From assembly GCA_025356695.1 (NCBI GenBank), contig JANXSE010000400.1:1-12710 (forward strand): a stretch of DNA of 12,710 bases, given 5' to 3'. Below the pieces are notes generated by a model. That model searched no databases. It was not told where the DNA came from and saw only the letters and a list, made by a program, of their open reading frames with translations. A program made the position numbers and the translations under genes. The DNA is from Betaproteobacteria bacterium (GTDB lineage Bacteria; Pseudomonadota; Gammaproteobacteria; Burkholderiales; SG8-41). Positions 1-6,624 of the stretch are shown here, piece by piece (position 1 is the stretch's first letter; each line of letters begins with the position of its first letter).

Positions 1-979
1 CGTCGGCGGCGACATCCTGCATGTTGCGCACATGGGCGACCGGCACGCCGGCGTCGGCGAAGGCCTGTTCCCAGTCCTGCGCGTTGCGTTTGAGCATGTA
101 ATCGCGGATCAGCGGCCGCAGTGCATCGCGGTTTTTTACGCGCAGCGGATTGCTGGCGAAGCGCGCGTCGGCAGTCAGTTCAATGGCACCCAGCAGATCG
201 CAGAAGCGCTTCCACTGATGTTCGTTGCTGACCTGTACGAGGCAGTATTCGCCGTTCAGCGTGTCGAAAGCGCCGAGCGGGTAGATGCCCATGGTTTCCG
301 AACCCATGCGCACCGGCAGCGGCAGATCGACCAGCGCGCCCTGAAAGTAGGCGTGCATGAAGCCAAGTGCGGATTCCATCAGAGAGACTTCGAGCAGCAC
401 GCCCTTGCCGGTTTTTTCAACCGTGTGCAGTCCCGTCATGATGCTGCCCCACGCGAGGTAGGCGGTGGCGATGTCGATCGGTGAGCCGCCGCAGCGCACC
501 GGGCCGCGATTGGCTTCGCCAGTGATGCCCATGATGCCGGTGTAGGCCTGGATCATCGAATCGTAGGCGGGCGCCTTCGCGCGCGGGCCGCTGCGGCCGT
601 AACCGGTGACTGAGACCCAGACAAGTTTCTTGTGTTTGTCCTTGAGGTTTTCGTAACCGAGGCCCATTTTTTCCAGCGTGCCGGGCCGGTAGTTCTCGAT
701 CATCACGTCGGCGGTGGCGAGCAGGCGGTGAAACAATGCCTTGCCTTCGTCGGATTTGAAATCGATGGCGATGCTGCGCTTGCCGCGGTTGCAACTGACG
801 AAGTAGACGCTCTCGCCATCGACGAAGGGCGGCCACTGGCGCATTTCATCACCGCTCGGCGGTTCGACCTTGATCACATCGGCGCCGAGCTCGGCGGCCA
901 GCATGGTGGCAACGGGGCCGGCGATGTTGCGCGTGCAATCAAGGATGCGGATCCCCTTGAGGATCCCGGCGGTGGGCAT
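1..979 (-). CDS. CaiB/BaiF (class III) CoA-transferase, 3' end beyond window
   Basis: The frame is open from an ATG at 979 (complement) to the left edge, giving about 326 residues of a family usually near 390-410, so the C-terminus is missing. Class III enzymes move CoA between acyl-CoA donors and carboxylic acids in the cytoplasm. The N-terminus has the family pattern: GIRILDCTRNIAGP near residues 9-22, a GADVIKVEPP stretch at 32-41, NRGKRSIAIDFK at 64-75, and ENYRPGTLEKMGLGYE near 95-110. The segment GSPIDIATAYLAWG holds Asp169, which aligns with the catalytic Asp169 of formyl-CoA transferase. An in-frame TAA lies six codons upstream of the ATG, so no longer start is possible; an AAGG sits 9 nt before it. 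It is divergent from a 2-oxoacid reductase-like gene. The family is clear, but the CoA donor and acceptor cannot be read from the sequence. Confidence 0.93.
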   Translation of the reverse strand, partial: MPTAGILKGIRILDCTRNIAGPVATMLAAELGADVIKVEPPSGDEMRQWPPFVDGESVYFVSCNRGKRSIAIDFKSDEGKALFHRLLATADVMIENYRPGTLEKMGLGYENLKDKHKKLVWVSVTGYGRSGPRAKAPAYDSMIQAYTGIMGITGEANRGPVRCGGSPIDIATAYLAWGSIMTGLHTVEKTGKGVLLEVSLMESALGFMHAYFQGALVDLPLPVRMGSETMGIYPLGAFDTLNGEYCLVQVSNEHQWKRFCDLLGAIELTADARFASNPLRVKNRDALRPLIRDYMLKRNAQDWEQAFADAGVPVAHVRNMQDVAAD

Positions 980-1050
980 GGCGGACGACCTTTATCGAAA
1001 ATGAATGCGCTCTATCGGCGCTGGGCGTGGCGGACTCGCGGCGGCGCTGC

Positions 1051-1101
1051 GTGACAGACCGGGGAGTTATTTATATACCATTGAGCGCGCGCGCTTGTCG
1101 A
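1051..1101. promoter_or_regulatory. Possible overlapping divergent sigma70-type promoters
   Basis: On the plus strand GTGACA (1051-1056) is followed 17 nt later by TATACC (1074-1079), which could drive the reductase-Bug-DUF1330 group with a 5' leader of about 100 nt. On the minus strand TCGACA (complement of 1096-1101) lies 18 nt before TATATA (complement of 1072-1077), which could drive the CoA-transferase. The two -10 boxes share the same AT-rich island in an otherwise GC-rich gap. Each match is 4-5 of 6 bases per box. This is pattern matching only; transcription starts are unknown. Confidence 0.35.
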
Positions 1102-1170
1102 GTCGTCGCAGGGAAAACGCGGGCGATTTATTTGCCGCATACGCGCATCCGGCGATAGACTCGCTGCATC

Positions 1171-1178
1171 AGGGGGAG
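1171..1178 (+). promoter_or_regulatory. Ribosome binding site that favours the TTG start at 1186
   Basis: AGGGGGAG ends 7 nt before the TTG at 1186 and 13 nt before the ATG at 1192. The first spacing is normal and the second is long, so the TTG is the better start even though it only adds two residues. Confidence 0.55.
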
Positions 1179-1185
1179 TGCTAAA

Positions 1186-2229
1186 TTGTCCATGTTCAAG
1201 AAAATCGCCGTGCTCGGCGCCGGCGCGATCGGCAGCAGCATCGCCGCCGATATCGCCAAAGCGGGGCACGACCTGACGGTGATCGACCAATGGCCGGCGC
1301 ATATCGAGGCGATGAAGGCGGACGGCCTGCGCGTGAAGATTCCGGATGAGGATATTCACGTCGCGGTCGATGCGGTGCATCTGTGCGATGTGAGCAGCCT
1401 CAATCGCAGCTTCGATCTGGTGCTGTTGTCGGCGAAGTCGTACGACAGCGCATGGATGGCGCAATTCATCGCGCCCTACCTGAAGGCCGACGGCGTACTG
1501 GTGCCGGTGCAGAACAGCATGAACGACGAATGGGTCGCGCCCATCATCGGCCGTGAACGCGACGTTGCCTGCGCTTTCGAACTGTCGGCCGAGGTCTTCA
1601 CGCCGGGTGTCGTCCAGCGCAACACCATGCGCGACCGTACCTGGTTCGGCATCGGTGAACTTGATGGCCGCATCACGCCGAGATTGGCCGAAATCCAGAA
1701 AATCCTTTCATGCGCCGGCAAGGTGACGATCACATCGAACATCCGCGGCGCGAAATGGGCCAAGCTGGTCAACAGTTCGATGATCCTCGCGCCCTTCGGC
1801 ATGCTCGGTTTGCAGTCGTGGGAGGCGACGGAAATCCCGGAGGTGTTCAGCCTGTGCGTGAAGCTCGGTCGCGAAACCATGGCGGTGGGCGCCGCACTTG
1901 GCATCACCATTGAGCCGATCTTCGGCATGAGCGCCGAGGAGTTCAACGTCTCGACCGACGCCATCGTCGAGAAGCTGCTGCGCGCGATATTGATTCATCA
2001 CGGCGAGACGGCGCGGCAGGTGCGCGGCGTGGTGCTGCAGGATTATCTGAAGGGGCGCATGACCGAGACCGATTTCCTCAACGGCCTGATTGCGCGCAAG
2101 GGCCGCGAGGCGGGCGTGGCAACGCCGGCCAACGAGGCGGTGGTGGAGATTAACCGGCGCATTCGCGAAGGTGAACTCAAGCCCGAGCGCGCAAACGTGG
2201 CGATTGCGCATCGGCTGGCGGGCGCATGA
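1186..2229 (+). CDS. Ketopantoate reductase (PanE/ApbA) family NAD(P)-dependent dehydrogenase
   Basis: This 347-residue protein has the PanE/ApbA fold: an N-terminal Rossmann domain with GAGAIG (11-16) and a C-terminal helical domain. Family members reduce 2-oxoacids such as 2-dehydropantoate with NADPH in the cytoplasm. Lys193 in KWAKL and Glu294 in TETDFLNG align with catalytic Lys176 and Glu256 of E. coli PanE, and Asn110 in VQNSM aligns with Asn98. The asparagines expected 4 and 8 residues after the lysine are Ser and Leu, and PanE Ser244 aligns with Val282, so the substrate is probably not ketopantoate. It is about 45 residues longer than E. coli PanE. Its neighbours are a CoA-transferase and a Bug gene, not pan genes, which points to catabolism of another 2-oxo or hydroxy acid (inference). 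The start is TTG 1186 by ribosome-site spacing; ATG 1192 is the alternative. The stop overlaps the next start in ATGA. Confidence 0.88.
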   Translation: MSMFKKIAVLGAGAIGSSIAADIAKAGHDLTVIDQWPAHIEAMKADGLRVKIPDEDIHVAVDAVHLCDVSSLNRSFDLVLLSAKSYDSAWMAQFIAPYLKADGVLVPVQNSMNDEWVAPIIGRERDVACAFELSAEVFTPGVVQRNTMRDRTWFGIGELDGRITPRLAEIQKILSCAGKVTITSNIRGAKWAKLVNSSMILAPFGMLGLQSWEATEIPEVFSLCVKLGRETMAVGAALGITIEPIFGMSAEEFNVSTDAIVEKLLRAILIHHGETARQVRGVVLQDYLKGRMTETDFLNGLIARKGREAGVATPANEAVVEINRRIREGELKPERANVAIAHRLAGA

Positions 2230-3200
2230 AAGTGTCTGCCGCAATAATTTTTGTTGTGGCAGCTATTGCGAGCGCGGCCGTTTTTGCGCAGGGCAATTTT
2301 CCGTCGAAACCGATCCGCTTCGTCGTGCCGTATTTTCCCGGCGGCACGCCCGATATTCAGGGCCGGCGTCTCGCCGAGAAACTGCGCGACCGCATCGGCC
2401 AGCCGGTGATCATCGACAACCGGCCCGGTGCGAATGCCAGCATCGGTCTTGGCATCGTCGCGCGCGCGCCGGCCGACGGTTATACGATTTTCATCGCGCC
2501 GGTCGGGCCCTATGCGGTGAACCCGCATCTCTACAAGCTGCCCTACGACGTGCTGACTGATTTTGCGCCCATCATTCATGCGACGAGCACGCCGGGCCTG
2601 CTGGTAGTAAATCCCGCGGTGCCGGCGCGAACGGTAAGAGAGTTGATTGCGCTGGCGAAGCAGAAACCGGGCGAACTCAATTACGGCTCGACCGGTGTCG
2701 GCGGTTTCGGTCACATGTCGGGTGCTCTCTTCGCGGCGATGACCGGCATCCGGATCGTGCACGTGCCGTATAAAAGCATTACCAACGCGCTGACCGAAGT
2801 GGTCGGTGGCCACATACCGATGTTGTTCAACGTGGCGAGCCCGACGATACCGATGGTGCAGACCGGGCGTGTGCGCGCGCTGGCTACCACCGGCGCCGCG
2901 CGCATGGAGGCCCTGCCCGAGGTGCCGACCATGGCGGAGTCCGGCGTGCCGGGCTACGAGAACTCGACCTGGAACGGCATTTCCGCGCCGGCAAAAACGC
3001 CGCCGGCGGTCGTGCTTAAACTCAATCGGGAATTCAATGAAATTCTCAAGCTGCCGGACGTGAGGGAGGCTGCGCGCGTCGAGGGCTCCAGTATTGTCGG
3101 CGGGCCGCCCGAGCAGTTCCGCGATTACCTGAAGCGCGAATACGCGAAATACGGCAAGCTGGTGCGCGACGCCGGCATCAAGGGTGAGGCACTTAACTGA
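2226..3200 (+). CDS. Bug/TctC family tripartite tricarboxylate transporter substrate-binding protein (first of four)
   Basis: This 324-residue secreted protein has a Sec signal peptide (hydrophobic residues about 4-20, likely cleavage near VFAQ). The mature part shows the Bug hallmarks: KPIRFVVPYFPGGTPD near residues 28-43, the DNRPGANAS loop, PADGYTI, KPGELNYGSTGVGG, VHVPYKS, and PTMAESGVPGYE. Family members bind carboxylates (citrate, nicotinate, aspartate, terephthalate and others) in the periplasm, either for TctAB permeases or as sensor ligands. GTPD replaces the common GG-x-D near the binding loop. Its ATG overlaps the reductase stop (ATGA, 2226-2229), so translation is probably coupled and the reductase may act on the captured compound or its product. 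No tctA/tctB is next to it. Confidence 0.93.
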   Translation: MKVSAAIIFVVAAIASAAVFAQGNFPSKPIRFVVPYFPGGTPDIQGRRLAEKLRDRIGQPVIIDNRPGANASIGLGIVARAPADGYTIFIAPVGPYAVNPHLYKLPYDVLTDFAPIIHATSTPGLLVVNPAVPARTVRELIALAKQKPGELNYGSTGVGGFGHMSGALFAAMTGIRIVHVPYKSITNALTEVVGGHIPMLFNVASPTIPMVQTGRVRALATTGAARMEALPEVPTMAESGVPGYENSTWNGISAPAKTPPAVVLKLNREFNEILKLPDVREAARVEGSSIVGGPPEQFRDYLKREYAKYGKLVRDAGIKGEALN

Positions 3201-3261
3201 AAGTTTCCGGCGCAGTCTGCGTCATATTCAAGCGTCAATTTAAAACTGGAGGAGCACTCAA

Positions 3262-3555
3262 ATGGCAAAAGGATATTGGATCAACTGCTTTCGTTCGATC
3301 AAGGACCCGGCCAAGGTCGATGCCTATCGCAAGCTCGCCGGCCCGGTCATGGAATCGGTCGGCGCGAAATTTCTGGTGCGCGGCGATCCGTCGAAAGTCT
3401 ACGAGGCGGGCATCGTCGGTCGCGTCGTCGTGATTGAATTTGAAAGCGTGGCGGCGGCGATTGCCGCGCACGACAGCCCGGGTTATCAGGCGGCACTGAA
3501 AGCGCTGGGCGACGGCGCCGAGCGCGATTTGCGCATCGTCGAGGGTGTGGCTTAA
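3262..3555 (+). CDS. DUF1330 family protein
   Basis: This 97-residue cytoplasmic protein matches the DUF1330 pattern, a small dimeric alpha-beta barrel (ferredoxin-like) fold. It opens with GYWINCFRSIKDPAKVDAYR, continues with GAKFLVRGD, and has the VVIEFESVAAAIAAHDSPGY segment around residues 53-73. The family has no settled reaction; members often sit in catabolic operons. A good ribosome site (GGAGGAG, about 3249-3255) precedes the ATG. It lies 61 nt after the Bug stop with no obvious terminator between, so it is probably the third gene of the 1186-3555 operon. Signal peptide and membrane segments are absent. Confidence 0.88.
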   Translation: MAKGYWINCFRSIKDPAKVDAYRKLAGPVMESVGAKFLVRGDPSKVYEAGIVGRVVVIEFESVAAAIAAHDSPGYQAALKALGDGAERDLRIVEGVA

Positions 3556-3557
3556 GC

Positions 3558-3585
3558 AAAAAAGCCGGATGCGCAGTGCAGCGGC
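3558..3585 (-). terminator. Likely intrinsic terminator of the cupin-GlcG transcript, in a convergent gap
   Basis: Read on the minus strand, an imperfect hairpin (GCCG...CGGC outer stem with an inner TGC/GCA stem, complement of 3564-3585) runs directly into six T residues (complement of 3558-3563). A second, larger imperfect stem, GCGCAG/CTGCGC with GCGGC/GCCGC, spans about 3571-3604. The gap between the convergent stops at 3555 and 3616 is only 60 bp, so it may stop transcription from the minus side. Confidence 0.5.
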
Positions 3586-3615
3586 CGATGTCGCCGCGCT
3601 GCGCAGACTGCAGGT

Positions 3616-4116
3616 TTATTTCAACTGGTCGGCGATCTTGTCGAGACCGGCTTTGACGCAGGCTTCGTCTTTTTCGCCACCAGGCGCGCCCGAGGCGCCG
3701 ATTCCACCGATGGTGTCGTCGCCGACTTTGATCGGCAGACCGCCCTGATTGGCGATGATGTTGTTCAGATGAATCAAGGCAAACGTCGGATCGTTTTTCA
3801 GACGGGTGACAATTTCACCGGAAGGCACGCGGAAGGTGCGCGCAGTGTAGGCCTTGCGCATGCTGTTTTCGAAGGCGTGCGGGCCGGTGTTGTCGCCGCG
3901 CACCTGCAGAATGACTTCGCCACTGCGACCGACCACCGTGACTGAAACCGCGTAGCCGTTGGCCTTGCAGGTCGCGAGCGCGGTTTCCGCCATCGTCATC
4001 GCCATGCCAGCGGTCAGGTCCTTGTGCTGCAGCAATTGGGCGCTTGCGGGCTGGGCGAGCGCAACGAGTCCGAGGCTTGCAATGACAATTCCGGTCATGC
4101 GTTTGATCGATGACAT
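3616..4116 (-). CDS. Exported GlcG/HbpS family protein
   Basis: This is a 166-residue protein with a signal peptide (MSSIKRMTGIVIASLGLVAL, then AQPASAQ cleavage region). The rest matches the GlcG/HbpS (former DUF336) fold. It has AMTMAETALATCKANGYAVSVTVVGRSG-type helix and strand, KAYTARTFRVPSGE, and the C-terminal NQGGLPIKVGD with IGGIGASGAPGGEKDE. Family members include haem-binding HbpS and glycolate-operon GlcG; their biochemistry is poorly settled. The start at 4116 was chosen because AGGGGG lies 6 nt upstream and the signal peptide begins there. The frame stays open 29 codons further upstream, but that part looks non-coding. It follows the cupin gene on the same strand after 123 bp. A TATAGT box in that gap could give it a separate promoter. 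Confidence 0.88.
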   Translation of the reverse strand: MSSIKRMTGIVIASLGLVALAQPASAQLLQHKDLTAGMAMTMAETALATCKANGYAVSVTVVGRSGEVILQVRGDNTGPHAFENSMRKAYTARTFRVPSGEIVTRLKNDPTFALIHLNNIIANQGGLPIKVGDDTIGGIGASGAPGGEKDEACVKAGLDKIADQLK

Positions 4117-4164
4117 GGTGTTCCCCCTGGGTGGCGGCCCGCCGGCTGGCGGACACTGGCCGAA

Positions 4165-4170
4165 ACTATA
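4165..4170 (-). promoter_or_regulatory. Possible -10 box for the GlcG-like gene
   Basis: TATAGT (complement of 4165-4170) matches the sigma70 -10 consensus at 5 of 6 bases, about 50 nt before the GlcG-like start. I see no good -35 box at the right distance, so this is weak. Confidence 0.22.
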
Positions 4171-4239
4171 CAGCAACGGGAACACGGGGCCGTCGCGACA
4201 CAACGGCTTGATAACAAGGATTCGTCGTGCGGAACGCGT

Positions 4240-4722
4240 TCAGAGCAGCGTTTCGTCAACGTCGCCGAATTTCACAAGGTGGCGGCGGCCGGCGAATTTA
4301 TAGCCGCGCTTGCGGCTGCGCGGGTATTCGGTGATATCAACCGCCTTGCGCGTGCCGCCGAGCAGATAGACGAGGTCTTCCTTGTGCGGGTTGGTCATGC
4401 CGTGCGGCAGCGACCGCGCGGTGAAGCCCATGAAGTCGCCGGGCCCGACTTTGATTTTGCGTTTGCCGATTTCGGCGATGCCATGACCGGACAGAATGTA
4501 GACGAATTCCTCGTCGCAATAATGCGTGTGGAATTCGGTGGTGTCGTCGCCCTGCTTGATGCAGACCAGATGCACGCCCATCTCCGACATGCCGACCGCA
4601 TCGCCCAGCGACTTGTTCAGCCGCAGCGCCTTCTTGTTGACGAAATGCCGCCGACGTTCGATCGCCATGCGTGCAATCGCCGCGGCGGTGAGCAGGGGGA
4701 AGGGTTTTGCTTTTTTGGCCAT
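4240..4722 (-). CDS. Cupin domain protein
   Basis: This 160-residue cytoplasmic protein has one cupin barrel. Motif 1 is TTEFHTHYCDEEFVYILSG (residues 61-79) with metal-ligand candidates His65, His67 and Glu71 or Glu72. Motif 2 is GDFMGFTARSLPHGMTN (about 95-111) with His107. All four usual metal positions are therefore filled, so a metal-bound dioxygenase, isomerase or binding role is possible; the sequence does not tell which. The N-terminus is lysine/arginine-rich and not a signal peptide. GAGGAA lies about 6 nt before the ATG. It is upstream of, and on the same strand as, the GlcG-like gene, and divergent from the muconolactone-isomerase-like gene. A TATGAT box (complement of 4755-4760) could serve it, but no -35 was found. 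Confidence 0.9.
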   Translation of the reverse strand: MAKKAKPFPLLTAAAIARMAIERRRHFVNKKALRLNKSLGDAVGMSEMGVHLVCIKQGDDTTEFHTHYCDEEFVYILSGHGIAEIGKRKIKVGPGDFMGFTARSLPHGMTNPHKEDLVYLLGGTRKAVDITEYPRSRKRGYKFAGRRHLVKFGDVDETLL

Positions 4723-4764
4723 GACGGTTCCTCGGGAGACGGTGCGGATGCGCCATCATACATT

Positions 4765-4794
4765 TTGGCGGCGGCCGCGGCGCGGGTCTAGAAT
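4765..4794 (+). promoter_or_regulatory. Likely sigma70-type promoter for the 4824-7575 operon
   Basis: TTGGCG (4765-4770) and TAGAAT (4789-4794) are spaced 18 nt apart, 29 nt before the first ATG of the group, with a GGAGGA ribosome site between. The boxes match consensus at 4 and 5 of 6 bases. No transcript data support it. Confidence 0.42.
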
Positions 4795-4823
4795 AGGCGC
4801 GCGATACAACGGAGGAAGCGCAC

Positions 4824-5135
4824 ATGCAATTCATGGTACGTATCGTCGTCCGTTTGCCGGGCGACTGGCCGAAGGAAAAAGTCGATGAACTTGCGGCCCG
4901 CGAAACCGCGCGCGGCATGCAGTGCATCAAGGAGGGCAAACTGCGCCGCATCTTCCGCATCGTCGGCCAGCGCGCCAACTTCAGCCTCTGGGAGGCGGCC
5001 AGTCTTGAGGAACTGCACGCGACGCTGCTCTCGCTGCCGATGCATCCGTTCTTCGAAGTCGAAGTAACGCCGCTTATCGAACACAGCACGACGCAGGCAT
5101 GGAACGCTGCCCACGGCGCGATGCCGCCGTTTTGA
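4824..5135 (+). CDS. Muconolactone delta-isomerase-like protein
   Basis: This 103-residue protein follows the muconolactone isomerase (CatC) family along its length. It starts MQFMVRIVVRLPGDWP, then has GKLRRIFRIVGQRANFSLWE (about 38-57), and LEELHATLLSLPMHPFFEVEVTPL (about 61-84) followed by a histidine. CatC proteins shift the double bond of muconolactone in the catechol branch of the beta-ketoadipate pathway and form a cytoplasmic decamer. Here it is not next to catA, catB or pca genes, and it carries about 10 extra C-terminal residues. It may act on a substituted lactone or only share the ferredoxin-like fold. GGAGGA lies 6-7 nt before the ATG. It seems to lead an operon whose other genes are unrelated to catechol breakdown. 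Confidence 0.85.
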   Translation: MQFMVRIVVRLPGDWPKEKVDELAARETARGMQCIKEGKLRRIFRIVGQRANFSLWEAASLEELHATLLSLPMHPFFEVEVTPLIEHSTTQAWNAAHGAMPPF

Positions 5136-5160
5136 GAACCGCACGGCGCCACCGGGTTGA

Positions 5161-6048
5161 ATGATGCTCGCAGGGATCCTCCGCGATAACGGCTTCGATC
5201 TGGCCTTCCAGCTGCTGGATGCGGGGGCGGTGCCGATGGCCGGCGAGACGGAACCGTATCACCGGTTGTTGCAGGTGTTTCCGGCGTCGCGGCTCTATGC
5301 GTTCGAACTCGATCCGGCCGTCTGCGCAGAACTCAACTGCAATGCACTGCCGGGGGCGCGGTTTTTCCCGTGCGCGCTCGGGCGCGCCGAAGAAACGCGG
5401 ACGCTGTATCGAACGCGCGATCCGATGAGCACCTCGTTATACGAACCCGATCCGCGTTATGCCGAAATGTTCGGCCGTCTCGACGACATGAAACTGGTCG
5501 CTACCGAGCCGATCGAAACGACGCCACTGGATGTGTTTGCGCGCCGGCATGCGCTGCCGCCGCTCGATTTCATGAAACTGGACATCCAGGGCGCGGAACT
5601 CGATGTGTTGCAAGGCGGCGCGCAGGCCATGCATGACGCACTGTTGATCGTCTGCGAAACCGAATTTGCGCCGATCTACCACGGGCAGCCGCTGTTCGGC
5701 GACGTGGACGCGTGGCTGCGCGCGCGCGGCATGATGCTCCACAAGTTTCTCGGCATGGCGGGACGCGTCGCAAAGCCGCTGGCAGTGCACGGCCGCGTCG
5801 ACTATCCGGCGCAATTCCTCTGGAGCGATGCGGTTTTTGCGCGCGACCTGTTTGCATTGGACGCCTTGCCGGCGGAGCGGCAATTAAAGCTGGCGGTATT
5901 GTTCGATTTATACGAAAGCAAGGATCTCGCACTGAAAATCCTGCGCGGTTACGATGCTGTTCACGACGATGACCTCGCGGATATTTACTGGGACGCAATG
6001 CGGGCGGAGGGCAAATGGGGCATGGCGGAAGGCGCTGGCAGCAAATGA
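5161..6048 (+). CDS. FkbM family SAM-dependent methyltransferase
   Basis: This 295-residue protein carries the FkbM methyltransferase domain in roughly its first 210 residues. The SAM-binding start is LLDAGAVPMAGE (18-29), then LYAFELDP (45-52) with the acidic residue expected at the end of strand 2, and the hallmark FMKLDIQGAELDVLQGG (137-153). Family members O-methylate sugars, antibiotics or other small molecules. The glycine-rich loop is the DAGA-x-P form rather than DVGANxG, which also occurs in the family. About 80 residues after the domain are unassigned. The start at 5161 is needed to keep the first strand; the ribosome site is weak, and ATG 5164 is nearly equal. It begins 25 nt after the isomerase-like stop and overlaps the thioredoxin-fold start. 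No glycan or natural-product genes are nearby, so the substrate is unknown. Confidence 0.88.
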   Translation: MMLAGILRDNGFDLAFQLLDAGAVPMAGETEPYHRLLQVFPASRLYAFELDPAVCAELNCNALPGARFFPCALGRAEETRTLYRTRDPMSTSLYEPDPRYAEMFGRLDDMKLVATEPIETTPLDVFARRHALPPLDFMKLDIQGAELDVLQGGAQAMHDALLIVCETEFAPIYHGQPLFGDVDAWLRARGMMLHKFLGMAGRVAKPLAVHGRVDYPAQFLWSDAVFARDLFALDALPAERQLKLAVLFDLYESKDLALKILRGYDAVHDDDLADIYWDAMRAEGKWGMAEGAGSK

Positions 6049-6599
6049 TCAATCAACTGGAACAACAGGCGCGGGCCGTATTCAAGGTGGCGATTTTCGC
6101 GACGCTTTTTCTGCTGGTTGCGGGCGTGGCGCAGGCGCGCGTGCCCGACGGCTGGCCTTTCCTCGAATACAACGAAGCGGTGCGCGTTGCCAGACAAACC
6201 AACAAACCGATGTTCGTGTATTACGGCTTCGAGACCTGTCCTTACTGCATTTATCTCAACAAGAACACGCTGTCGTTCGCGGCGCTGCGCAAACGCTACA
6301 GCGAGCACTATGTGCTGGCGTACTTCGACATCCGCGCCAATCCGAACGATCCAATGACGCTGCCCACGGGCGAAACGCTGCCGCGCGGGCAGGCGATCCG
6401 CAAACTCAAGGGCAGCCCGGTGCCGGCGTGGGCCTTCGTCACGCCCGACGGCCGCGAAATCATGATGCGGCGCGGTTCGCGCACAAAAGTCGACGCCTTC
6501 ATGAAATTCGATCAATATGTGACCAGCGGCAGCTGGCCGCAGACCACATTCGAAGAATTTCTCGCGCAGCGCGGACTGCGTGAAGACAGGGTCGAATAA
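6045..6599 (+). CDS. Exported thioredoxin-fold protein with CPYC active site
   Basis: This 184-residue protein has an N-terminal signal or anchor segment (hydrophobic residues about 15-29, possible cleavage after AQA at 31). A thioredoxin-like domain follows, with the redox motif ETCPYC (Cys65, Cys68) and a likely cis-proline at 127 in SPVPAW. It resembles periplasmic thioredoxin/SoxW-type proteins that reduce or exchange disulfides outside the cytoplasm. The active-site dipeptide Pro-Tyr is glutaredoxin-like. The start chosen (6045) overlaps the FkbM stop in ATGA and gives a normal signal peptide. An in-frame ATG at 6015 has a stronger GGAGG, but only 4 nt away, and would add ten residues before the signal. 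The next gene follows after 25 nt. Its redox partner is not evident in the window. Confidence 0.85.
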   Translation: MINQLEQQARAVFKVAIFATLFLLVAGVAQARVPDGWPFLEYNEAVRVARQTNKPMFVYYGFETCPYCIYLNKNTLSFAALRKRYSEHYVLAYFDIRANPNDPMTLPTGETLPRGQAIRKLKGSPVPAWAFVTPDGREIMMRRGSRTKVDAFMKFDQYVTSGSWPQTTFEEFLAQRGLREDRVE

Positions 6600-6624
6600 A
6601 CGCAATTCAACTGGAGGGGGAATC

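Noticed and set aside
32..1054. Plus-strand frames opposite the CoA-transferase
   Set aside because: They mirror the CoA-transferase codons and show no domain; the minus-strand protein matches its family throughout.
1085..1094. Alternating GC run as a functional Z-DNA or operator site
   Set aside because: Short GC alternations are expected by chance at this base composition, and nothing else supports it.
2043..2813. A 256-codon minus-strand frame across the reductase and first Bug gene
   Set aside because: It is antisense to two clear genes and has no family features.
4824..5135. Start of a catechol (cat) gene cluster
   Set aside because: No catA, catB or regulator is present in the window; the neighbours are unrelated.
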